64,000 nucleotides of DNA from Hyphomicrobiales bacterium (lineage in GTDB: Bacteria > Pseudomonadota > Alphaproteobacteria > Rhizobiales > Beijerinckiaceae): positions 1-64,000 of the forward strand of contig JAIXUP010000066.1 of the NCBI GenBank assembly GCA_027483505.1, written 5' to 3'. The translations under genes and the position numbers were made by a program. The notes under the pieces are model-generated. The model made no database searches and was not told the origin of the DNA. It was given only the letters and a program-made list of their open reading frames with translations. Position 1 is the first letter of the stretch; the number at the start of each line of letters is the position of its first letter. Below are positions 11,180 through 19,358 of this stretch, one piece after another.

Positions 11180-11287
11180 GCCAGCCTCGATCCCAGCGTG
11201 TATGCAGCGCCTCCTGTTGAATAAACCGTCCCGTTGGCGGCGGCCGCGTATGGCTGCCCGAGCGTGACGAGCCCGGAGTGTTGAACC

Positions 11288-11467
11288 ATGGCCGTTCCCA
11301 AGAAGAAGACGTCGCCGTCGCGTCGCGGCATGCGCCGTTCCGCAGATGCCCTCAAGCAGCCGACCTATGTCGAGGACAAGGATTCGGGCGAGCTTCGCCG
11401 CCCGCACCATGTCGACCTGAAGACCGGCATGTACCGTGGTCGCCAGATCCTGAAGCCAAAGGGCTGA
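11288..11467 (+). CDS. rpmF: 50S ribosomal protein L32
   Basis: This short gene encodes 59 residues starting [20 protein letters not shown] and ending GRQILKPKG, a clear full-length L32 of the alphaproteobacterial type. L32 is part of the large ribosomal subunit near the peptidyl transferase centre. The zinc-binding cysteines found in some L32 proteins are absent, as is usual for this lineage. It stands alone between mtgA and a small minus-strand gene and is followed by a strong intrinsic terminator. Confidence 0.97.
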   Translation: MAVPKKKTSPSRRGMRRSADALKQPTYVEDKDSGELRRPHHVDLKTGMYRGRQILKPKG

Positions 11468-11510
11468 GGCGCGGTTCATACCACGCCGACGACCGGCCAT
11501 GACGATATCG

Positions 11511-11535
11511 GGCGGCCCGCGTGGCCGCCTTTTTT
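11511..11535 (+). terminator. Rho-independent terminator after rpmF
   Basis: GGCGGCC (11511-11517) pairs perfectly with GGCCGCC (11523-11529) around a 5-base loop, and six T residues follow (11530-11535). It lies 44 bases after the rpmF stop and is the clearest intrinsic terminator in the window. Confidence 0.9.
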
Positions 11536-11542
11536 GTTGTGC

Positions 11543-11806
11543 TCAGGCGACCAGGATCGTCGTGCCCCGAACATCAGCGCTGACACGGGAGCCGTAGCGC
11601 GCGAGCGCAACGGCCGGCTCCACCCGCCGCAGCCGCCGATACATCGTCCCCTGCCCCTGGCTCGCCAGAAGCTGTGTCAGGAACCCGGCATCGGGCAGGA
11701 CCGCAGCCGGCGGCGGCGCGGACGGCCTGCCTGTGCCCGCCTGGCACGCGACAAGCGCGCGGCCGGTGGCTCCTGGCATTCGGAAGTCTCTGTTCTGTGC
11801 CGACAT
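11543..11806 (-). CDS. Small conserved-looking hypothetical protein
   Basis: An 87-residue protein of unknown function (93 residues from an upstream ATG at 11824). The core PDAGFLTQLLASQ followed by RRLRRVEPAVALARYG resembles small uncharacterised proteins I associate with Hyphomicrobiales, in which a 'xFLxQLLA' segment is followed by a basic RRRxEPxxAxxxYxA stretch. It has no signal peptide or membrane segment. It ends just beyond the rpmF terminator on the opposite strand. The opposite-strand frame over the same bases lacks protein-like character. Coding is likely but not certain. Confidence 0.55.
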   Translation of the reverse strand: MSAQNRDFRMPGATGRALVACQAGTGRPSAPPPAAVLPDAGFLTQLLASQGQGTMYRRLRRVEPAVALARYGSRVSADVRGTTILVA

Positions 11807-12024
11807 GGGACGCGTACCTTGCACACCGTGGTCTTGCCCCGAAAAATGGCAAGCGGCGTGCCAGGCTTAACGCACCCTTAAGGCTGGGACCGACATGATG
11901 ACGTGAGGACATGCACGTCCGGTCAGGCAAGCCCCCGCTTGCCAACCGGCGCGAAGGACCTGCGGATCATGGGCGCTCTGGCCGGCCTCCGCATGACCTG
12001 GAAGCCGGGCAGGTGGAGACATTT

Positions 12025-13698
12025 ATGGAACAAGGCCAGCCTTCCGCTTCAATGCCGGTCAATCCGAAGGATGTCCTCAGTTCAATCGGCGAGGTCGTCT
12101 ACACTTGGGACATCAGCTCCGACGAGGTCCGCTGGGGACCGAACGCCGAGGAGGTTCTCGGACAGCCGACGATGGCGCTGACCCACAAGGGGCTGGGGTT
12201 TGCCCGCCTGGTCGAGCCGGGTGTCGGGCGCAGCCGCTATGACGCCATCATCGAGGCCTCGGGCGCAGACCTTGGCGATGGCGTGCCTTATCGGACGCGG
12301 TATGTCCTGCTGCTGGGCGACCGCAAGATGTGGGTCGAGGACACCGGGCGCTGGTTTGCCGGCGCTGACGGCAGTGCGCTCAGGGCCCGCGGCGTGCTCA
12401 GGCTTGAACGGCAGGTGACCGAAGCGGAACTGGCCGCGCCGAACTTCACGATCTGCGACCGGTCCACCGTCCTGCAGCGCCTCGACGAGTTGATGGCCGA
12501 CCAGATGCCGGCCAACAAGTCCGTCGTGGTGCTGGCGATCGCGATCGATGATCTTGACCGCATCAACGAAGACCTCGGCCATGAGGGCACGGACGAAATC
12601 CTTGTCGTCGTCCAGGAACGACTGCGGCAGGTCATGCGCCGCCGCGACCGGCTGATGCGTTACTCCAGCAATCGCTTCGCCATCATCCTGACAGGCTGCC
12701 TGCCGGACCAGGTCGAGATCACCGGCAAGCGCTTCGTGCGGGCCGTATCAAAGTCGGCCATCGAGACGCGGCGCGGTGTCGCCCTGATCCATGTCCGGGC
12801 CGGGGCAGCGATTGCACCCGACCTGACGCGCCACAGCTCAGCCCTGCTGACTGCGGCGGAAGCCGCCCTGCAGGAGGCGCGGCGCGGACCGACCGACTGC
12901 GTCGCCATCGCGCGCAGCCTCGCTCCGGGCCATGCGGCGACGCGTTCCTCCCGCGACCTGGACGCGCTCGGGGCTCTCAACGAGCGGCGCATCAGCCTCG
13001 CCCGGCAACCGGTGGTGCGCGCGCATGACAGGACGCTCGCCTTCCACGAGGCGCTGGTGCGGATCGAACGCCCGGACGGAACGCATTTCTCGCCCGCCGA
13101 AATCATGCCGCTGCTGGAGCGGCGCGGACTCGTGCGTCTGTTCGACCACCGGGTGCTGGAGTTGTCGGTCCACGGGCTGCTGCAGGACCGGAACGCAATC
13201 GTGTCGATCAATGTCTCCCCGCAGTCGCTGGCCGATCCGGTCTGGCTCGACGCCTTCTCGGCGCTGACCCGGGCGAACCCCGGCGTCAATGAGCGCCTGA
13301 TCGTGGAAGTGACCGAGACCGCGACGATCTCGCACGCCGAGGAAAGCCTGAGGGTGATCAAGGCGATCAAGGATTGCGGGTCGCGGGTGGCCATCGACGA
13401 TTTCGGCGCGGGCCACACCTCGCTCAAGCACCTGAGGGCCTTCCCGATCGACATCCTGAAGCTCGACGGAGCCTTCACCCAGAACCTGGCCCGCTCGACC
13501 GACGACCGTTTCTTCGTCAGGACCCTGCTCGACCTCGCGCAGCATCTTGGCGTCGAGACCGTGGCCGAGTGGGTCGACAATGAAGCGGCCGCACGCATGC
13601 TCGCCGACTGGGGCGTCACCTATCTCCAGGGCTTCCTGACCGGGATGGCCGAGCTCTGGCCTGCGGCCTCGGCGAACGCGGACGACCTGGCGGCCTGA
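12025..13698 (+). CDS. PAS - degenerate GGDEF - EAL protein, probable c-di-GMP phosphodiesterase
   Basis: The 557-residue protein has a PAS-like N-terminus (residues about 15-125, VVYTWDISSDEVRWGPNAEEVLG), a GGDEF-fold domain (about 150-300) and an EAL domain (about 315-550). The GGDEF signature is replaced by YSSNRF (213-218), so cyclase activity is not expected. The EAL domain keeps its key residues: E342 of EAL, N396, E428, D458-D459 in DDFGAG, K479, E515 and Q535, so c-di-GMP hydrolysis is plausible. I chose the ATG at 12025 because GGAG lies 7 bases upstream. Its stop directly abuts the convergent phaR stop, with no base between. Confidence 0.88.
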   Translation: MEQGQPSASMPVNPKDVLSSIGEVVYTWDISSDEVRWGPNAEEVLGQPTMALTHKGLGFARLVEPGVGRSRYDAIIEASGADLGDGVPYRTRYVLLLGDRKMWVEDTGRWFAGADGSALRARGVLRLERQVTEAELAAPNFTICDRSTVLQRLDELMADQMPANKSVVVLAIAIDDLDRINEDLGHEGTDEILVVVQERLRQVMRRRDRLMRYSSNRFAIILTGCLPDQVEITGKRFVRAVSKSAIETRRGVALIHVRAGAAIAPDLTRHSSALLTAAEAALQEARRGPTDCVAIARSLAPGHAATRSSRDLDALGALNERRISLARQPVVRAHDRTLAFHEALVRIERPDGTHFSPAEIMPLLERRGLVRLFDHRVLELSVHGLLQDRNAIVSINVSPQSLADPVWLDAFSALTRANPGVNERLIVEVTETATISHAEESLRVIKAIKDCGSRVAIDDFGAGHTSLKHLRAFPIDILKLDGAFTQNLARSTDDRFFVRTLLDLAQHLGVETVAEWVDNEAAARMLADWGVTYLQGFLTGMAELWPAASANADDLAA

Positions 13699-14298
13699 TC
13701 AGCCCTTCCGCGAAAGCTTGTCGAGCTTTTCGCGCATCTGGGCCATCTCCTGCCGCAAGGTGTCGAGCTCGGACGCAGGTGCGGTGGCGGCGGTCGGTGT
13801 CTCGGCGCCGGGCTTGCCCTGCGCGGCGGCCGAGGTGAACGGCGCGAACATGCGCATGGCGTCGCCGAATATCTTCATGTTGGTGCGCGTCTGCGCCTCC
13901 ATGGCCTCCATCGCCTTCGCGCCGAAGGCATTGGCCCCGAAGGCCTCGGTCAAATGATTGCGGAAGGTGTGCTGTTCGCGCGTCAGGCTGTCGATGGACA
14001 TTTCCAGATAGCGCGGCACCAGGACCTGCATGCTGTCGCCGTAAAAGCGGATCAGCTGCCTGAGGAAGGTGATGGGCAGAAGGTTCTGCCCGGTCTTGCT
14101 CTCTTCCTCGAAGATGATCTGCGCCAGCACCGAGCGGGTGATGTCCTCGCCGCTCTTGGCATCGTAGACCACGAACTCCTCGCCGTTCCGCACAAGAAGC
14201 GCGAGATCCTCAAGGGTCACATATGTGCTGGTGCCTGTGTGGTACAGACGCCGGTTGGCATACTTCTTGATGACCGTCGGCTCTTTTTCGGCAGCCAT
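13699..14298 (-). CDS. phaR: Polyhydroxyalkanoate synthesis repressor PhaR
   Basis: PhaR binds both PHB granules and DNA and represses pha genes until polymer is present. The 199-residue protein starts MAAEKEPTVIKKYANRRLYHTGTSTYVTLEDL, the standard PhaR N-terminal DNA-binding domain, followed by the PHB accumulation regulatory domain (FLRQLIRFYGDSMQVLVPRYLEMSIDSL) and a C-terminal coiled-coil-like segment (ASELDTLRQEMAQMREKLDKLS). The frame extends upstream to 14553 without protein-like features. It is divergent from phaA, with tandem repeat elements between them. Confidence 0.96.
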   Translation of the reverse strand: MAAEKEPTVIKKYANRRLYHTGTSTYVTLEDLALLVRNGEEFVVYDAKSGEDITRSVLAQIIFEEESKTGQNLLPITFLRQLIRFYGDSMQVLVPRYLEMSIDSLTREQHTFRNHLTEAFGANAFGAKAMEAMEAQTRTNMKIFGDAMRMFAPFTSAAAQGKPGAETPTAATAPASELDTLRQEMAQMREKLDKLSRKG

Positions 14299-14367
14299 TG
14301 TGAACCCTTGTCCCACCGCGTCCAGAACAACGCCGGCGCATAAATTGGAGGCATTCACGATAGCGGG

Positions 14368-14410
14368 TTGCGCTGCTGCCGCAAGCCCTTGTTGCGCTGC
14401 ACTGGCAAGC
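14368..14410. promoter_or_regulatory. Tandem 19-bp elements between phaR and phaA, candidate PhaR operator
   Basis: TTGCGCTGC-N4-GCAAGC occurs twice, at 14368-14386 and 14392-14410, exactly 24 bases apart. Each copy contains the inverted repeat TTGC-N9-GCAA. The position in the 245-base divergent region, 70 bases from phaR and 134 bases from phaA, fits an operator controlling one or both genes. PhaR proteins of alphaproteobacteria are known to bind TGC/GCA-rich inverted repeats, so PhaR is the leading candidate; this is inference. Confidence 0.5.
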
Positions 14411-14543
14411 ACGGTGTGACGCCGATCCGGTTTCCTGGCACGCAACTTTGATCTATCTGCTTGACGAAGCCGGGGCGGACTTCGACAAGGGAAGCGAAAT
14501 CTGCTTTTGCATTTCGGACACAGCCGGAACAAGGATCTTTCCC

Positions 14544-15722
14544 ATGGCTTCACATGACATCGTGATCGTCGGCGCCGCGCGCACCGCAGTTGGCGCCTTC
14601 AATGGCGCATTTACGGCCACAGCCGCCCATGATTTGGGCGCGGCAGCGATCAAGGCGGCCCTGGCGCGGGCCGGCGTCGATCCGGCCGATGTCGACGAGG
14701 TGATCATGGGCCAGATCCTGTCGGCCGGACAGGGCCAGAACCCGGCGCGTCAGGCCGCCATGGCTGCCGGCATTCCGCAGGAAGCGACCGCCTGGGGCCT
14801 CAACCAACTCTGCGGCTCGGGCCTGCGCGCGGCCGCCATCGGCATGCAGCAGATCGCCAACGGCGACGCCTCCGTGATCGTGGCGGGCGGACAGGAATCG
14901 ATGTCGCTGGCGCCGCATGTCGCGCACATGCGCGCCGGCACCAAGATGGGCGACCTGAAGATGCTCGACTCGATGCTGAAGGACGGGCTGATCGACGCCT
15001 TCCATGGCTATCACATGGGCAACACTGCCGAGAACGTCGCGATCAAATGGCAGATCAGCCGCGATGAACAGGACGCCTTCGCGGTCGCTTCGCAGAACAA
15101 GGCCGAGGCCGCGCAGAAGGCCGGCAAGTTCAAGGACGAGATCGTGCCGTTCACGATTTCGGGGCGCAAGGGCGACATCATCGTCGACCAGGACGAGTAT
15201 CCCAAGCACGGCACGACGCTGGAAGGCGTGGGCAAGCTGAAGCCGGCCTTTTCCAAGGACGGCACGGTCACTGCGGCCAACGCGTCGGGCATCAATGACG
15301 GCGGCGCGGCGGTTGTCCTCATGACCGCCGCCGAGGCCCAGCGCCGGGGCCTGACGCCGCTGGCGCGGATCGCCTCATGGTCGACCGCAGGCGTCGATCC
15401 AGCGATCATGGGCACCGGGCCGATCCCGGCCTCGCGCAAGGCCCTGCAGAAGGCCGGCTGGAAGGCCGCCGACCTGGACCTGATCGAGGCCAACGAGGCG
15501 TTCGCGGCGCAGGCCATCGCCGTCAACAAGGACATGGGCTGGGATATCGCCAAGGTGAACGTCAACGGCGGCGCGATCGCCATCGGTCATCCGATCGGCG
15601 CATCGGGCGCGCGGGTGCTGGTGACGCTGCTGCATGAAATGGGCAAGCGCAACGCCAAGAAGGGTCTGGCCACACTCTGCATCGGCGGTGGCATGGGTGT
15701 CGCCATGTGCCTGGAGCGGTGA
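14544..15722 (+). CDS. phaA: Acetyl-CoA C-acetyltransferase (beta-ketothiolase)
   Basis: PhaA condenses two acetyl-CoA to acetoacetyl-CoA, the first step of PHB synthesis. The 392-residue thiolase starts [21 protein letters not shown] after an AAGGA ribosome site. It has [10 protein letters not shown] with the nucleophilic cysteine, the NEAFAAQA motif, [20 protein letters not shown] with the catalytic histidine, and the terminal [13 protein letters not shown] with the second cysteine. The neighbouring DUF1737 gene and phaB make the storage role likely. Confidence 0.97.
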   Translation: MASHDIVIVGAARTAVGAFNGAFTATAAHDLGAAAIKAALARAGVDPADVDEVIMGQILSAGQGQNPARQAAMAAGIPQEATAWGLNQLCGSGLRAAAIGMQQIANGDASVIVAGGQESMSLAPHVAHMRAGTKMGDLKMLDSMLKDGLIDAFHGYHMGNTAENVAIKWQISRDEQDAFAVASQNKAEAAQKAGKFKDEIVPFTISGRKGDIIVDQDEYPKHGTTLEGVGKLKPAFSKDGTVTAANASGINDGGAAVVLMTAAEAQRRGLTPLARIASWSTAGVDPAIMGTGPIPASRKALQKAGWKAADLDLIEANEAFAAQAIAVNKDMGWDIAKVNVNGGAIAIGHPIGASGARVLVTLLHEMGKRNAKKGLATLCIGGGMGVAMCLER

Positions 15723-15725
15723 GAC

Positions 15726-15950
15726 ATGTCGCGGCTGACGCCGACAACGCTCTACCGCTATCTCACCGGGCCCGATGACGCCGCGTTCTGTCATCGGGTG
15801 ACGGCGGAATTGAACAAGGGCTGGATGCTCTATGGCAACCCGACCTTGACGTTCGATCCGGCCACCGGCCGCGTCATCTGCGGCCAGGCCATCATCAAGG
15901 ATGTCGAGGGGGTGAGTTACTCCCCCGACCTCGATCTGTCGCAGCAATGA
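15726..15950 (+). CDS. DUF1737 domain protein
   Basis: This 74-residue protein matches the DUF1737 pattern: [50 protein letters not shown]. The biochemical role of the family is unknown to me. It starts 3 bases after the phaA stop and ends 37 bases before phaB, so it is almost certainly co-transcribed with the PHB genes. No signal peptide, membrane segment or metal-binding motif is visible. A role in acetoacetyl-CoA or PHB metabolism is a guess from position only. Confidence 0.85.
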   Translation: MSRLTPTTLYRYLTGPDDAAFCHRVTAELNKGWMLYGNPTLTFDPATGRVICGQAIIKDVEGVSYSPDLDLSQQ

Positions 15951-15987
15951 CAAGCAAGAAGAACTGACATCAGGAGAGGGAATATCC

Positions 15988-16713
15988 ATGGCACGAGTTG
16001 CACTGGTCACAGGCGGAAGCCGCGGCATTGGCGCCGCGATCTCCAAGGCGCTGAAAGCGGCGGGCTACACGGTGGCGGCGTCCTATGCCGGCAACGACGA
16101 GGCCGCTGCGGCCTTCAGCAAGGAAACCGGCATTCCGACCTACAAGTGGGACGTGTCCGACTATGACGCCTGCGTCGCGGGGATCGCTGCGGTGGAAGCC
16201 GCCCACGGGCCGGTCGAGGTACTCGTCAACAATGCCGGCATCACCAAGGACGGCATGTTCCACAAGATGACCAAGGACCAATGGTACGGCGTCATCAACA
16301 CCAACCTCAACTCGCTGTTCAACATGACCCGCCCGGTCTGGGAAGGCATGCGCGCCCGCAAGTTCGGCCGTGTCATCTGCATCTCGTCGATCAACGGGCA
16401 GAAGGGCCAGATGGGCCAGGTGAACTATTCCGCCGCCAAGGCCGGCGATGTCGGTTTCGTCAAGGCGCTGGCGCTGGAGGGCGCGCGCGCCGGCATCACC
16501 GTCAACGCAATCTGCCCGGGCTACATCGCGACCGAGATGGTCAAGGCCATCGACCCGGCCGTGGTCGAGAAGTCGATCCTGCCGCATATCCCCGTCGGGC
16601 GTCTCGGCGAGCCGGAAGAAATCGCCCGTGCCGTGGTCTTCCTCGCCGCTGACGAGGCCGGCTTCATCACCGGCTCGACGCTGAGCGCCAATGGCGGGCA
16701 ATACATGGTGTGA
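15988..16713 (+). CDS. phaB: Acetoacetyl-CoA reductase
   Basis: PhaB reduces acetoacetyl-CoA to (R)-3-hydroxybutyryl-CoA with NADPH, supplying the PHB monomer. The 241-residue SDR has VTGGSRGIGAAISKAL (cofactor binding), NNAGITKDGMFHKMTKDQW (typical of PhaB), the catalytic serine and YSAAK motif in SSINGQKGQMGQVNYSAAKAG, and ends in STLSANGGQYMV. A strong AGGAGAGGG ribosome site precedes the ATG. The PHA synthase gene phaC is not in this window. Confidence 0.96.
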   Translation: MARVALVTGGSRGIGAAISKALKAAGYTVAASYAGNDEAAAAFSKETGIPTYKWDVSDYDACVAGIAAVEAAHGPVEVLVNNAGITKDGMFHKMTKDQWYGVINTNLNSLFNMTRPVWEGMRARKFGRVICISSINGQKGQMGQVNYSAAKAGDVGFVKALALEGARAGITVNAICPGYIATEMVKAIDPAVVEKSILPHIPVGRLGEPEEIARAVVFLAADEAGFITGSTLSANGGQYMV

Positions 16714-16717
16714 GCCC

Positions 16718-17188
16718 TCAGACCAGATCGGCGAGAACGGCTTCGAAATCGACGACGAAGCTGTTCTTGCCGCGTTGCATGATCCAGTGTCCCTCGGCTT
16801 CGAGGCAGGCATGCTGCAAACGGATCCCGCCAGGGTACTTGGGGTTCAGTGAACCGTCTGGCCTGAGGACGCGCCAGAACGGCGTGACCGCAGCTTCTCC
16901 CATGGCGCGCATTTCTTCCGACGCGCGGGCGGCGATGCCGATGAAGATGGCCGTTGATACCGGGCAGGCTATGGTCGTCCCGTGCCTGCGGGCAAGACAG
17001 CTTCTCACATCATCCAAAGTCGTGACCTTGCCGTTCGGCACCTGCCGGATCAGCCCATCGACCTCGGCAGGCGTCGAGACAACCATGCTGGCGCCCGGCG
17101 GACCCCAATGACGCGCGCCCTCGGGCAACTGGGTGACAATCTTGGACGCGCGCGCCTTGTTCAGTTGATCGAGCGCTGTTCCCGCCAT
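16718..17188 (-). CDS. MGMT-family protein without the acceptor cysteine (alkyltransferase-like)
   Basis: The 156-residue protein has the winged-helix DNA-binding domain of O6-alkylguanine alkyltransferases (IRQVPNGKVTTLDDVRSCLARRHG, FWRVLRPDGSLNPKYPGG). The active-site PCHRV motif is replaced by PFWRV at residues 103-107, so it cannot accept alkyl groups at that cysteine. Alkyltransferase-like (ATL) proteins with a substituted cysteine bind damaged bases and recruit nucleotide excision repair, so a similar role is possible. I chose the ATG at 17188, which follows GGATGAGG; an ATG at 17200 is the alternative. The gene converges with phaB with 4 bases between stops. Confidence 0.75.
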   Translation of the reverse strand: MAGTALDQLNKARASKIVTQLPEGARHWGPPGASMVVSTPAEVDGLIRQVPNGKVTTLDDVRSCLARRHGTTIACPVSTAIFIGIAARASEEMRAMGEAAVTPFWRVLRPDGSLNPKYPGGIRLQHACLEAEGHWIMQRGKNSFVVDFEAVLADLV

Positions 17189-17284
17189 GCTTGACCTCAT
17201 CCTTCCGACGTGGCGTGAAGGTGTCAGTTGACGGACTCGGAATCAATCCGCTCAATCAGCCGTCGTTTCAACCCCAGGTTGCAT

Positions 17285-18151
17285 ATGCCTGTCTTATCCC
17301 GCCCAACCTGGCTCGGCCTCGGCGCCATCCTGCTCTGGGGCCTTCTGGCCCTGCTGACGGACCTGACCGCCGGGGTTCCGCCGTTTCTTCTCACGGCGCT
17401 GACCTTCTCGATCGCCACGGTCTTCGGCCTTGGCCTGCTCGCCGTGCGTGGCCAGCTGCACGCACTCAGGCAAAGCGTTGCGGCCTGGGCCGTGGGGGTC
17501 GGCGGCCTGTTCGGCTCGCATGCGCTCTATTTCGCGGCCATGAAGAACGCCCCGGCCGCTGAAGCGAGCCTGATCGGCTATCTCTGGCCACTGCTGATCG
17601 TGCTGATGTCCGCGCTTCTGCCGGGCGAGAAGCTGCGTTGGCAACAGGCAGCGGGCGCGGGCATCGGCTTTGCCGGCATCGTCGTTCTGACGCTCGGCAA
17701 GGGCGGCCTTGGAACCTCCGGGTCACTGCCGCTGCTCGGATACCTGCTCGCCTTCCTGTTCGCCCTCGTGTGGGCCAGCTATTCGATCCTGTCGCGGCGG
17801 ATGGCGGCTGTGCCGACAGAGGCGGTTGTCGGGTTCTGCCTCGGGACGGCAGTCCTCGCGACGGCGGCGCATCTGATGGTCGAGCCCCCGCACTGGCCGG
17901 GCGAGCCGATGCAGTGGCTCGGAATCATCCTGCTTGGCCTCGGACCGACCGGGGCCGCCTTCTTCCTGTGGGACATCGGCATGAAGAAGGGCGACATCCG
18001 CTTTCTGGGAACCGCAGCCTATGGCGCGCCGGTGATCTCGACCCTTGCGCTGGTGCTGAGTGGACGGGCGACGGCGGGCTGGGCGCTTGCGCTGGCCTGC
18101 GTCCTGATCGTGCTCGGCGCCGTCATCGCGAGCCGGAAGGCGCGGCCCTGA
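17285..18151 (+). CDS. DMT-superfamily (EamA) transporter, YddG-like
   Basis: This 288-residue integral membrane protein has about ten hydrophobic helices in two EamA repeats and begins RPTWLGLGAILLWGLLALLTDLTAG. The overall pattern (IGYLWPLLIVLMSALLPGEKLRW and the repeat 2 IGMKKGDIRFLGTAAYGAPVIST) is like YddG-type exporters of aromatic amino acids. The substrate is inferred only from resemblance. The 3' end overlaps the convergent GNAT gene by 29 bases. Confidence 0.8.
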   Translation: MPVLSRPTWLGLGAILLWGLLALLTDLTAGVPPFLLTALTFSIATVFGLGLLAVRGQLHALRQSVAAWAVGVGGLFGSHALYFAAMKNAPAAEASLIGYLWPLLIVLMSALLPGEKLRWQQAAGAGIGFAGIVVLTLGKGGLGTSGSLPLLGYLLAFLFALVWASYSILSRRMAAVPTEAVVGFCLGTAVLATAAHLMVEPPHWPGEPMQWLGIILLGLGPTGAAFFLWDIGMKKGDIRFLGTAAYGAPVISTLALVLSGRATAGWALALACVLIVLGAVIASRKARP

Positions 18152-18902
18152 CCATGGTGTCGTAGCCGTAGGCGATCCCGAAGCCGAGGGACCGGTAGAG
18201 CGCGATGGCGGCACCATTGCTCTGGTCGACCTGCAGATAAGGGGTGGCCGCGCCGCTGCGAACGGCCCACCCCATGAGCCCCCTGACCAGGGCCCGGCCA
18301 AGTCCTTTGCCGCGCTGATGCGCTGCCACGATGACGGAGCCGATCTCGGCCATGCCACGCTCGGCCACGCTCAAACCGAAGGCGGCGGGCTCGCCATCCA
18401 AGGACAGGGTTGCGAAGGCTGCGGGCATGCGGATGCCCCTGACGATGGCGGCAAGATGGGCCGGGTTGCGCTTGCCGGCGATCTGGAAACCGGACACCGC
18501 CTTGATCCAGTCGTCGCTGGCGAAAGGCTCGATGGCGAGGCCCTCGACCGGCGCCGGGGCGGCGGCGTCAGCGAGCGTCACGGTCATGCCGAAGGAGCTG
18601 TCCCGGATCCGATAGCCGCGGGCGAACAGCCGTTCACGCAGCCCCCTCGCGGCCAGCGGCGTGACGCGGACGCAGGGCGGCAACCCCGCGCGGGCGAACA
18701 GGCCCTCGACCAGGTCAAGCATGCCGTCGTCAAGATCGGCGCCCGCCGCAAGCGGTGTCGCCGAGTTGGCGCGGCCTGAGTAGCCATTGGCCATGCGGAT
18801 TACCCAGTCGCCGAGCAGCATCGTGGACGGCGCCGGCCAGGCATTGACGATGCGCTGCTCGCAGGCATGGACAAGATGAGGATCAGGAACCGGCGGCGTC
18901 AC
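18123..18902 (-). CDS. GNAT-family N-acetyltransferase
   Basis: The 259-residue protein has an uncharacterised N-terminal half and a C-terminal GNAT domain with the acetyl-CoA-binding signature VAAHQRGKGLGRALVRGLMGWA and the following DQSNGAAIALYRSLGF motif, typical of RimI-like enzymes. The acceptor is unknown. It is the last gene of a minus-strand run gloB-cupin-GNAT with gaps of 3 and 9 bases, and its last 29 bases overlap the end of the DMT gene. Confidence 0.85.
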   Translation of the reverse strand: MTPPVPDPHLVHACEQRIVNAWPAPSTMLLGDWVIRMANGYSGRANSATPLAAGADLDDGMLDLVEGLFARAGLPPCVRVTPLAARGLRERLFARGYRIRDSSFGMTVTLADAAAPAPVEGLAIEPFASDDWIKAVSGFQIAGKRNPAHLAAIVRGIRMPAAFATLSLDGEPAAFGLSVAERGMAEIGSVIVAAHQRGKGLGRALVRGLMGWAVRSGAATPYLQVDQSNGAAIALYRSLGFGIAYGYDTMVRAAPSGSR

Positions 18903-18911
18903 GGGCCGATC

Positions 18912-19355
18912 TCAGCGTGGGGTCGGCCGCCAGCCTGGCGGCGCCATCTCAAAGCCGGCGAAGTCGAAGCCGGGAGCCACCGTGCAGCCAACAAGGCTCC
19001 AGGCGCCGAGGCTGGTCGCCGTCTGCCACCAGTTTGCCGGCACCACGAGTTGCGGGCGCTGGTTCTGGCGCAGGTTCGGGCCGAGGTGATGGGCCTCGGC
19101 ATCGTGCCCGTTGCCGGACATGGTGATCACCATCGGAGCGCCGGCATGCCAATGCCAGACTTCCGCCGCATCAACGCGGTGCCATTCGGAAACCTCGCCG
19201 ACGCCAAGCAGATAGTAGATCGCGGTGGAGGCGGGACGGCCATCGACAAGACGGCTGTCGCGGAAGGTCTCCTTGTAAAAGCCCCCTTCCGGGTGCGGCT
19301 GCAGGCCCAGCAAGGCGACCACCTCACGGGCGCTGAGAGCGGACAGATCGTTCAC
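18912..19355 (-). CDS. Cupin-fold protein of the DUF985 family
   Basis: This 147-residue protein matches the cupin_5 (DUF985) family: LGLQPHPEGGFYKETFRD, STAIYYLLGVGEVSEWHRVDAAEVWHWHAGAPMVITM, and PANWWQTATSLGAWSLVGCTVAPGFDFAGFEMA. The WHRVDAAEVWHWHAG stretch holds the candidate metal or ligand-binding histidines of the barrel. The function of the family is not established. It lies 3 bases after gloB and is probably co-transcribed with it. Confidence 0.85.
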   Translation of the reverse strand: MNDLSALSAREVVALLGLQPHPEGGFYKETFRDSRLVDGRPASTAIYYLLGVGEVSEWHRVDAAEVWHWHAGAPMVITMSGNGHDAEAHHLGPNLRQNQRPQLVVPANWWQTATSLGAWSLVGCTVAPGFDFAGFEMAPPGWRPTPR

Positions 19356-19358
19356 CGG

